A model generated the notes under the pieces. It searched no databases. It was not told the DNA's origin and saw only the letters and a list, made by a program, of their open reading frames with translations. A program made the position numbers and the translations under genes. 64,000 nt of DNA, from the NCBI GenBank assembly GCA_036403815.1, contig DASWQH010000012.1, positions 82,622-146,621 of the forward strand. Reading direction: 5' to 3'. Numbering within the stretch: the stretch's first letter is position 1; each line of letters opens with the position of its first letter. Source of the DNA: JACVRN01 sp036403815. GTDB lineage: Bacteria; Acidobacteriota; Blastocatellia; Pyrinomonadales; Pyrinomonadaceae. Of the stretch, positions 58,170-64,000 are shown in pieces.

Positions 58170-59159
58170 ATGGCAACCGGTAAAGGAAAGAAGGCTGCGA
58201 AGAAAGCTAGTGGAAAGAGGAGCAGTAGTAAGGGTGGAAGCAAAAGGAGCGCTGCCGGAAAGTCTGCTTCAGGCAAGAGCAAGGTAAGAAAGGTTCAGAG
58301 AGAGCCTGAACCGCCCATGCCCGCGCAGCACCAGCCGAAGCCTGGGATAGAATCTGAACTCTCGCCGAGGCCGCAGTACGATGCGCCGCTCTATAAGGGG
58401 TCGGGCAAGTTGAAGGGCAAGACGGCGTTGATAACGGGCGGCGATTCCGGCATAGGCCGCGCAGTCGCGGTGCTCTACGCGCGCGAGGGCGCGAATGTTG
58501 CCGTCGTTCATCTTCCCGCAGAGCATGAGGACGCCCAGGAGACTCAGCGCGCCGTTGAGCGTGAAGGCCGCAGAGCGCTCTTGATTCCGGGCGACGTGCG
58601 TGATGCAGAGTTTTGTCGTCAGGCCGTAGAGAAGACTGTGAATGAATTCGGGCACCTGGACATACTGGTCAACAACGCTGCGTTCCAGCAGAACCAGAAG
58701 TCGCTCGAAGATATTACGGAAGAGCAGTTGGATATGACCTTCAAGACGAACCTCTACGGCTATTTTCACATGGCAAAGGCTGCGTTACAGCATTTGAAGG
58801 AGGGCGGAGTAATCGTCAACACAGGCTCTATCACGGGGCTTGAGGGAAGCAAGGAGCTGCTCGATTATTCTGCAACCAAGGGAGCGATTCATGCTTTCAC
58901 AAAATCGCTCGCGCAGAATCTGGTAGAGCGAAAGATTCGAGTCAACTGCGTTGCACCCGGCCCTGTGTGGACGCCGCTCAACCCTTCGGACAAACCGGCG
59001 GAGAAGATTCCTGAATTCGGCGCGGACACGCCCATGAAAAGACCGGCGCAGCCCGAAGAGATGGCTCCGGCCTATGTCTTTTTCGCCTCGGAGGCGGATT
59101 CAAGCTACATCACGGGCGAGGTGCTAACCTTGCTCGGCGGCGATACCACGGCGGGTTAA
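58170..59159 (+). CDS. SDR oxidoreductase with histone H1-like N-terminal tail
   Basis: The 329-residue protein has about 45 N-terminal residues made almost only of Lys, Ser, Ala and Gly (GKGKKAAKKASGKRSSSKGG...), like a histone H1 tail. A Pro-rich linker and a complete SDR domain resembling general stress protein 39/YhdG-type enzymes follow: ALITGGDSGIGRAVA, NNAAFQQNQ, the catalytic YSATKGAIHAF and NCVAPGPVWTPLNPS. GGAAAGGATAG precedes the ATG. The tail could bind DNA or polyphosphate; the substrate is unknown. Confidence 0.85.
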   Translation: MATGKGKKAAKKASGKRSSSKGGSKRSAAGKSASGKSKVRKVQREPEPPMPAQHQPKPGIESELSPRPQYDAPLYKGSGKLKGKTALITGGDSGIGRAVAVLYAREGANVAVVHLPAEHEDAQETQRAVEREGRRALLIPGDVRDAEFCRQAVEKTVNEFGHLDILVNNAAFQQNQKSLEDITEEQLDMTFKTNLYGYFHMAKAALQHLKEGGVIVNTGSITGLEGSKELLDYSATKGAIHAFTKSLAQNLVERKIRVNCVAPGPVWTPLNPSDKPAEKIPEFGADTPMKRPAQPEEMAPAYVFFASEADSSYITGEVLTLLGGDTTAG

Positions 59160-59184
59160 ACCCAGAAGCCCATGTTTGAATATA

Positions 59185-59239
59185 AAAAGAGAGCGAACCG
59201 GAATTAGAACTCAAAGCTAATCCTCGGTTCGCTCTCTTT
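59185..59239. terminator. Bidirectional terminator between convergent genes
   Basis: A 15-bp perfect stem (AAAGAGAGCGAACCG / CGGTTCGCTCTCTTT) has a 24-nt loop with A and T runs outside. It separates the convergent SDR and sigma-factor genes. Confidence 0.85.
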
Positions 59240-59256
59240 CATTCTTATGAGCTTTG

Positions 59257-59922
59257 CTATTCCGTTGCTTCTTTGAGCTTATGGAAAAGCCTAGGCGCGG
59301 CGTGCCGCTTCAAGAGAGTGCGAAGTTTCATGCGAGCCTTGTGAAGCTGCGATTTGGATGTGCCGACGCTGCAACCCATGATGCGCGCCACCTCTTCGTG
59401 CTCGTAGCCTTCTATGTCGTGAAGCACAAAGGTCGTGCGATAGCCGGGCGGTAGCTGCGCAATCGCATTGTCCAGAGCTATGCGGTCAACCACAGGCATA
59501 GCGCTTGGGTTCTCCGTGCCCGGCTCTATACGATCGGGCGTCTCCTCGTCCTCCGAGCTTCGTTCGTCGCGCACCTTCTTCTTGCGAAAGTGCATCAGTA
59601 CCTGGTTGACCGTCATGCGGTGCAGCCAGGTCGTGAAAGCAGACTCTCCGCGAAAGCTGCCGACCTTTCGGAACAACTGCACGAAGACATCCTGCGCCAA
59701 GTCTTCCGCCTCCGACTGGTTCTGGGTCATGCGCAGGCAGAGGCTGTAAACGCGGCGATGATGCCGCCTGTAAATTTCTTCAAAAGCTGCCATGTCGCCC
59801 GTCGAAGCTGCCTGCGTCAACTCATGGTCGCTCGCGCCCGCCAGCTCGACGACGCGACGCTCGCCGCTTTCGCCTTCAATCGTTTGCCAGATGGGATAAA
59901 CTTCTGTCGTCATGATTTGCAT
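59257..59922 (-). CDS. ECF-family RNA polymerase sigma factor
   Basis: The 221-residue sigma-70-family protein has region 2 (FEEIYRRHHRRVYSLCLRMTQNQSEAEDLAQDVFVQLFRKV, TTWLHRMTVNQVL) and region 4 (IAQLPPGYRTTFVLHDIEGYEHEEVARIMGCSVGTSKSQLHKAR). An N-terminal extension of about 30 residues and an acidic linker (DERSSEDEETPDR) are present. No anti-sigma gene is adjacent, so the control mode is unknown. Upstream lies a divergent MarR gene. Confidence 0.92.
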   Translation of the reverse strand: MQIMTTEVYPIWQTIEGESGERRVVELAGASDHELTQAASTGDMAAFEEIYRRHHRRVYSLCLRMTQNQSEAEDLAQDVFVQLFRKVGSFRGESAFTTWLHRMTVNQVLMHFRKKKVRDERSSEDEETPDRIEPGTENPSAMPVVDRIALDNAIAQLPPGYRTTFVLHDIEGYEHEEVARIMGCSVGTSKSQLHKARMKLRTLLKRHAAPRLFHKLKEATE

Positions 59923-60016
59923 CTAACTATCAGTAAATACTCCAATAAAAGACGAGCGCCGCGAGCTTCTGGTTACAAGTTTCTATACGGGTCTGAAGCC
60001 ATCGCTTGCTCTCGTA

Positions 60017-60079
60017 AGTTGTCTTCCAAAGACAACTGCCATTATACTTAAGGCATCTTAAATATTCAAGTCGATTAAG
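60017..60079 (+). promoter_or_regulatory. Candidate operators upstream of MarR gene
   Basis: Two dyads lie in the sigma factor-marR divergent gap. One is a perfect 9-3-9 palindrome, AGTTGTCTT-CCA-AAGACAACT (60017-60037). The other is a looser CTTAAATATTCAAGTCGATT AAG pattern (60057-60079). MarR proteins usually bind such dyads at their own promoter. Confidence 0.5.
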
Positions 60080-60095
60080 TATTGGAGGCTCCTGC

Positions 60096-60551
60096 ATGGC
60101 CGAGATAGCTCCGGAGAAGGTGGCGGACGTTTTGGACGCTTTTGGTGAAGCAATGTCGAGGCTGATGGTGGATCAGTTGCAGAAGCATCTGGCCGAGCTT
60201 GATTTGACGCTCCCGCAGGTTCAGGTCTTGAGAATCCTTCACCGTGGAGGAACTGTCCCGACTGGAAAGCTGGCGCAGTGTCTAAAGATTTCCCCGCCCG
60301 CGACCTCACAGTTGACCGACCGCCTGATTCGCAAGGGCTTGATTGAGCGTCGGCCTTCTGAAGACGACAGGCGCACGGTGCTGGTCGCGCTTTCGGATGC
60401 AGGACGTTGCCTCATTGATAGATTCCGCGAGCGACGCAACGCCGTCTTCGTGGCAGCTCTCTCTCAATTGAGCGAAGCCGAACAGGCACAGGTCGTCTCG
60501 TCGTTGCAGAAGGTGATAGCTGCTCTAGCCAGCTTCGAGGCGAAAACCTGA
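60096..60551 (+). CDS. MarR-family transcriptional regulator
   Basis: The 151-residue winged-helix regulator has LPQVQVLRILHRGG, a recognition helix in ISPPATSQLTDRLIRKGLIERR and the wing PSEDDRRTVLVALSD. It probably dimerises via its terminal helices. TTGGAGG lies before the ATG. A BON-domain gene follows 68 nt downstream and may be co-regulated. The ligand is unknown. Confidence 0.9.
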   Translation: MAEIAPEKVADVLDAFGEAMSRLMVDQLQKHLAELDLTLPQVQVLRILHRGGTVPTGKLAQCLKISPPATSQLTDRLIRKGLIERRPSEDDRRTVLVALSDAGRCLIDRFRERRNAVFVAALSQLSEAEQAQVVSSLQKVIAALASFEAKT

Positions 60552-60619
60552 GGGGCGGGGACAGGAAAAGAGATAGAACAGCAGAAGCAGAACAGAAAAG
60601 GTACAAGGGGAAAAAGAAA

Positions 60620-61186
60620 ATGAAAACGATTATGAAGAAGATGTTAGCAGTTGCGGCTACGGTCGTGATTGCGACTTCGGCTGCGGTGGCTGCGCCGAAG
60701 GGTATAGATGAAACTGAACAAAGCTACCAGCAGGTCTCAAAGCAGGTTCGCCATGAGCTTGTGACGCTGCCTTACTTCGGTGTCTTTGACAATCTGGCTT
60801 ACAAGGTCGAAGGCAATACAGTGACTTTGTACGGACAGGTCGTGCGCCCTTCGACTCGTAAAGACGCCGAGCGACGTGTGGCGAAGATTAAAGGTGTAGA
60901 GCGCGTTATCAACCAGATTGAGGTGCTGCCGCTATCAAGCTTTGACGATTCGGTTCGCATCAACACCTATCGAGCGCTGGCGCGCACGGGCGGTCTATAC
61001 CGCTACTTGATGGGCACGAATCCTTCGATTCGCATCATAGTAAATCGCGGGCAACTCACACTCGAAGGTGTCGTGGCGAATGAAGGGGATAAAAATCTTG
61101 CTTACGTCGCTGCCAGCGGTGTGTCGGGTGCGTTCTCTGTGAAGAACAACCTGCGCACGGAGCGCGGCGAAGAGGAAGCATACTAA
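60620..61186 (+). CDS. Exported protein with two BON domains
   Basis: The 188-residue protein has a signal peptide (MLAVAATVVIATSAAVAAP) and two BON modules. The first is VRHELVTLPYFGVFDNLAYKVEGNTVTLYGQVVRPSTRKDAERRVAKIKGVERVINQIEV. The second, weaker, one is around SIRIIVNRGQLTLEGVVANEGDKNLAYVAASGVSGAFSVKNNL. BON domains bind phospholipid surfaces, and such proteins support envelope stability under osmotic or surfactant stress. AGGGGAAAAAGAAA lies before the ATG. Confidence 0.85.
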   Translation: MKTIMKKMLAVAATVVIATSAAVAAPKGIDETEQSYQQVSKQVRHELVTLPYFGVFDNLAYKVEGNTVTLYGQVVRPSTRKDAERRVAKIKGVERVINQIEVLPLSSFDDSVRINTYRALARTGGLYRYLMGTNPSIRIIVNRGQLTLEGVVANEGDKNLAYVAASGVSGAFSVKNNLRTERGEEEAY

Positions 61187-61357
61187 GACCGCTTCTCTTT
61201 ACGGATAATCGTCGTTGCAGGGTTTATTAGAACAGGTTCGTTGCGTGGCTAATTTATGAGTTCAATGAGTGGTCGTGCCTGCTCATTGATTTAGCGCCGC
61301 ATTACTTATCCTTCGGGAAAGCCAATGCGATGCGGGACGAGCAAAGGGTGGGTGATG

Positions 61358-61393
61358 AAGGGTGAGCTTGCTGCGAAGCAGGCTCACCCTTTT
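61358..61393 (+). terminator. Terminator after BON gene
   Basis: The stem AAGGGTGAGC / GCTCACCCTT extends with TTGCT / AGCAG around GCGA and is followed by TTTTG. Confidence 0.8.
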
Positions 61394-61887
61394 GTCTTAA
61401 GCCCTGACAAGTTTGCAAAGGGAAGATGAACAGGTGAGTCGGGTATGAAAGAACGGCCAATAAATTTTGTCGCCATGATTTTATAGCTTTTTGTAATTGA
61501 GTGCTGCCGAATTGAAGGAAGCTTTTCCCGCCTTAATAACCGCATATCTTGCAATGATGGCTACATTCAATCGTAATCAAGGTGCAATAATCGCAGTCAA
61601 AAGTGTTCAGCTTTGATTCACATACCTCTCATATTCCCGCCAAAGAGAGCCATTTCAGCAAAATACGTCCCATAGTCAGACACGTGTGGTCAAATTGCTG
61701 GTTGAAACACAGAGCTTGATTAGCTAGATTCTTAAATGGGTTTGCCAGTTTCCTTCCGCAAACCTTTAAGCCCTAATAAAAAGAGCAAATCAAGCATGGC
61801 TTACCCCGGCTGTGCTTTAACGCAAGGCTTGATGTCATCCCCTATTTGTATTTTTGCGTCAAGCGTTTGCTTTGAAAGGATAAAAGA
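61394..61887 (+). other. 494-nt gene-free leader region before M23 gene
   Basis: The region is AT-rich compared with its surroundings. It holds a GGTTTGC...GCAAACC hairpin at about 61740-61767, an ATCAAGC...GCTTGAT pair at about 61794-61833 that encloses a smaller hairpin, and a good ribosome site (GAAAGGATAAAAG) before a TTG start. A regulatory leader RNA is possible; no known riboswitch was recognised. Confidence 0.4.
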
Positions 61888-62790
61888 TTGTATTCCCCTT
61901 CCCCTTGCAGCTTATTTTCGCGCCATCATCTTCCTTTTACCAACATCTTCCAGAGAACCGGATTCGCGACCACCGTCGCCCTTGCGCTTTTCTTTCTAGT
62001 CTTGAATACATCTTTCGCTGCGGCTCAGACCAGAGCCAGGCGTACGCGTACGGAGCCGGAAAAAAGCTCCAAACGAGTTGATGATAAAAAAATCTCTGAG
62101 CGTGTTGACGATAAAAGGCGCGCACCTGTTGTAGAGACCGCCAGACGTGATAACGGGAAGCAGGTGGTAGCAAACCCCCTTGTAAGGAAAACATCTCTGA
62201 CCTATGTTCCGCAGAGGGAAAGCCAGACGGTAAAGCGTCCGGTGCTGGTCAACGACATCACAGTCGCCTCGCGCGTGGGCGAAAAGCCTGCTCCTACAGT
62301 TCGCTTGACTTCTGCTACCAGAGTCGTGGGCGGGCCTTCCAATATCCCTTCGATCTGGCCTGTCATGGGCACGCTGCGCAGCGGTCTAGGCACACGCAGC
62401 AACCCTTTCGGCGGCTCATCCATAGAGTTTCATAAAGGACAGGACATAGCCGCTCCGATTGGAACGCCTGTTATCGCGACCGCGGACGGAACCGTCACCA
62501 TTGCCGGATGGCAGAGGGGCTACGGGTGGGTCGTTTACATAGATCACGGAAACGGAATCAGCACGCGTTACGGCCATCTCTCGCGCATTGACGTTGCGGC
62601 AGGCCAGACTATCAAGCGTGGAGAGCAGCTCGGACTGGTAGGCTCTACGGGGCGCTCCACAGGCCCGCACCTGCATTATGAAGTGCGCATCAACGGTCAA
62701 CCCGTCAGCCCGCTCCTCTATCTTCCCCAGCTCACCTCGCCCATCAGCGCGCAGCGTGAGAACATAACCAACCCCGGCGCTCAAAGATAG
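61888..62790 (+). CDS. M23 (LytM-type) metallopeptidase, exported
   Basis: The 300-residue protein starts with TTG after AAAGGA. Residues 25-47 form a signal or anchor helix (TTVALALFFLVLNTSFAAAQ). A basic low-complexity region with two RVDDK repeats follows, then the M23 domain. The zinc ligands are visible: FHKGQDIAAPIGTPV (HxxxD), ISTRYGHLSRID and PHLHYEVRING (HxH). The active site is complete, so it should cut peptidoglycan cross-links in the periplasm. A downstream ATG is not available before the signal segment. Confidence 0.88.
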   Translation: MYSPSPCSLFSRHHLPFTNIFQRTGFATTVALALFFLVLNTSFAAAQTRARRTRTEPEKSSKRVDDKKISERVDDKRRAPVVETARRDNGKQVVANPLVRKTSLTYVPQRESQTVKRPVLVNDITVASRVGEKPAPTVRLTSATRVVGGPSNIPSIWPVMGTLRSGLGTRSNPFGGSSIEFHKGQDIAAPIGTPVIATADGTVTIAGWQRGYGWVVYIDHGNGISTRYGHLSRIDVAAGQTIKRGEQLGLVGSTGRSTGPHLHYEVRINGQPVSPLLYLPQLTSPISAQRENITNPGAQR

Positions 62791-62814
62791 CGACAGGTAT
62801 AGAAGATAACAATC

Positions 62815-62850
62815 AAACGGAGGTGATGCTCATGGGCATCACCTCCGTTT
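62815..62850. terminator. Bidirectional terminator between M23 and yceH genes
   Basis: The stem AAACGGAGGTGATGC / GCATCACCTCCGTTT is perfect over 15 bp with a short loop. It lies between convergent genes. Confidence 0.87.
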
Positions 62851-62884
62851 TGATTTTCAACTCTTGATTCTGTACGAGCCGGTA

Positions 62885-63550
62885 TTAGTCGAACTGCTTC
62901 TTGAAGTCTTCAAACTCCTGTCGAAGTCTATTGACTTCGCCCTTCAATGCTTCCACTTCATCCTCTAAAACTTTAATCCTATCGCTTCTGACAGGCTTGC
63001 TTGCACTGTCTGTTTCTGTGCCCTCTCTTTCGTGGGCATAATCAATATTGACTTCTCCTGATAACAGATGCGTGTAACGAACCTCTTTCTGGCCGGGCTG
63101 GCGTGGAAGCTTAGAGATAAGGGTTTGCGGCTCCTTGCTGCTTAACAGTCTCAGTGTTTCTTCCACTTCATCCAGACCGTGGAAGTCATAAAGACGGTCT
63201 GTGCGACCGCGAAGCTCGCCTACGGTCTGTGGCCCTCTGAGCATAAGGACGCACATGAGCGCTAGTTCCTGCGGGCTAAGCTCAAAGATTTCCCCCATCA
63301 TGTGCTTGTACTTTGGCACACGACTCGTGCTGCCATAAAACACGTACACCAGATTCTTCCCGCGCAAGCTTTCGATGGCATAGTTGACAGTCTCTTCATC
63401 GTAGCTGACAACGGGATGGCGATTGCTTTTCTGGTTACAGGCCAGCACCAGCGCGTTGAGCGTCAGTGGATAATATTCCGGCGTGGTGACCTGCTTTTCC
63501 ACCAATGCACCAAGCACCCGCACCTCTACTTCATCCAAAATCGTCGGCAT
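62885..63550 (-). CDS. YceH/DUF480 family protein
   Basis: The 221-residue protein matches DUF480 with two winged-helix domains: LDEVEVRVLGALVEKQVTTPEYYPLTLNAL near the start, NQKSNRHPVVSYDE, and ELALMCVLMLRGPQTVGELRGRTDRLYDF in the second. The C-terminal 30 residues (LEDEVEALKGEVNRLRQEFEDF) form a coiled coil. Family members may bind DNA, but the role is unproven. Confidence 0.87.
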   Translation of the reverse strand: MPTILDEVEVRVLGALVEKQVTTPEYYPLTLNALVLACNQKSNRHPVVSYDEETVNYAIESLRGKNLVYVFYGSTSRVPKYKHMMGEIFELSPQELALMCVLMLRGPQTVGELRGRTDRLYDFHGLDEVEETLRLLSSKEPQTLISKLPRQPGQKEVRYTHLLSGEVNIDYAHEREGTETDSASKPVRSDRIKVLEDEVEALKGEVNRLRQEFEDFKKQFD

Positions 63551-63632
63551 TAAAAATTCCTCCCTACGAGAATGATTAAGAGTAGATAGTATAATAAGTG
63601 CTGACTTTTACCAGTCGAGTGACATCCATACG

Positions 63633-63870
63633 GCTTAGAAGCTGTTTGAAAATTCCTATTCAGCCGCGCGAGCGGCGACGAGAAGGTAGCCAGACGTTGC
63701 ACGTCTGGAACAGCCCATCGAGCATCCCCCGCGTCTTCAGCGCGGGAAGAATCTCCGGCGCTCCTTCAGAGCGCGATTGCTTGGTTGACTCTGACCAGAC
63801 GTAAAACGTCTGGCTACCATCTGGCTGCGCCTTCGGCGCAAACATCAGAATTTCCAAATAGCTTCTAAGC
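63633..63870. mobile_element. MITE-like element with 23-bp terminal inverted repeats
   Basis: The ends are GCTTAGAAGCTGTTTGAAA and so on (63633) and its inverse (to 63870), matching at 21 of 23 positions. The inside is a set of hairpins: GGTAGCCAGACGTTGCACG facing CGTAAAACGTCTGGCTACC, CGCGTCTTCAGCGCG and GCGCCTTCGGCGC. There is no coding capacity and no obvious target duplication. Confidence 0.82.
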
Positions 63871-64000
63871 TGGACTTTATCCATTTCTGATCTTTGAAAA
63901 CAAAACGGAAGGCCGGTAAGCTTCAGACCACTCTGCCAAGAGAGGTCTTTGATGCTGACCATGCCTTCCGAACTGACAAGCCTGATTGTAGCTTTCGCCC
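63871..64000 (-). other. Unassigned sequence at window edge with nested dyads
   Basis: A minus-strand frame with MVSIKDLSWQSGLKL runs into the MITE, so it may be a gene fragment or chance. The dyads CGGAAGGC (63906) / GCCTTCCG (63963) and AGACC / GGTCT are nested. The gene beyond the edge is not visible. Confidence 0.3.

Noticed and set aside
61790..61860. c-di-GMP (GEMM) riboswitch before the M23 gene
   Set aside because: GCAAA and ACGCAAGGC resemble parts of the core, but the order, second stem and tetraloop receptor are missing.
63660..63962. 100-codon minus-strand frame at the right edge
   Set aside because: Most of it is encoded by the MITE-like element; only about 38 residues lie outside, so it is at best a fragment.

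Overview
This window looks like chromosome from a moderately GC-rich Gram-negative heterotroph, most probably an Acidobacteriota member of the Blastocatellia type. That placement is an inference from gene content and dispersed palindromic repeats. The support is a TonB-domain protein, exported proteins, an Rrf2-led suf operon, an archaeal-type ATP-dependent DNA ligase and many intergenic palindromes. Marker-gene phylogeny would be needed to confirm it. No rRNA, tRNA, phage or CRISPR array was seen. Layout: (1) 1-7.8 kb is a nucleoside uptake and salvage operon: a BMP-type binding protein, a double ABC ATPase, two permeases, purine nucleoside phosphorylase, uridine kinase, cytidine deaminase and an exported amidohydrolase. 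(2) 7.9-9.2 kb encodes a TonB C-terminal-domain protein. (3) 9.4-15.5 kb is a suf Fe-S assembly operon (Rrf2 regulator, sufBCDSU) behind a promoter that overlaps a candidate Rrf2 operator. (4) 16-21 kb holds an N-succinylamino acid racemase/OSBS-like enolase, an M20 peptidase, exonuclease III, an SDR enzyme and a small class III cyclase. (5) 21.3-38.3 kb, on the minus strand, has PEP synthase and then a reductive pyrimidine catabolic region: preA, preT, beta-ureidopropionase, NCS1 transporter, dihydropyrimidinase, AGXT2-type aminotransferase and an aldehyde dehydrogenase. It is interrupted by a SIMPL protein, a retropepsin-PDZ protein, a REP-type transposase and a MazF-like toxin-antitoxin pair. 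(6) 38.4-41.8 kb has an acyl-CoA synthetase and an FHA-GAF-cyclase. (7) 42-44.8 kb is feoA-feoB plus a Cys-rich accessory protein under a Fur-like palindrome. (8) 44.9-51.9 kb has a DUF3108-like protein and de novo pyrimidine genes (pyrF, pyrD; divergent pyrR-pyrB-pyrC). (9) 51.9-55.2 kb is repeat-rich. (10) 54-64 kb has RNase HII, DNA ligase and UDG4, a stress-type SDR with a histone-like tail, an ECF sigma factor, a MarR regulator, a BON protein, an M23 peptidase and a YceH protein. Nucleoside import and salvage, uracil degradation to beta-alanine and beyond, and de novo UMP synthesis therefore lie within 52 kb of each other. The most unusual feature is the intergenic DNA. At least thirteen gene junctions carry an inverted repeat whose arms are degenerate tandem copies of a 7-bp unit (9-bp in one case). 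The unit sequence differs between sites, but the architecture and an A-rich loop are shared. In most cases the right arm ends a few bases before the next start codon, where a Shine-Dalgarno sequence would be expected. One such element is nested inside another, and others supply stop codons or C-terminal residues. Separate REP/MITE-like families (GCCCCGTAGGGGC, GTCCCGTAGGGAC, GTACCGCCTGCGG and an AGAAGCTGTTTGAAAA terminal repeat) are scattered between operons. One of these cores brackets an intact single-tyrosine HUH transposase gene, a plausible mobiliser.
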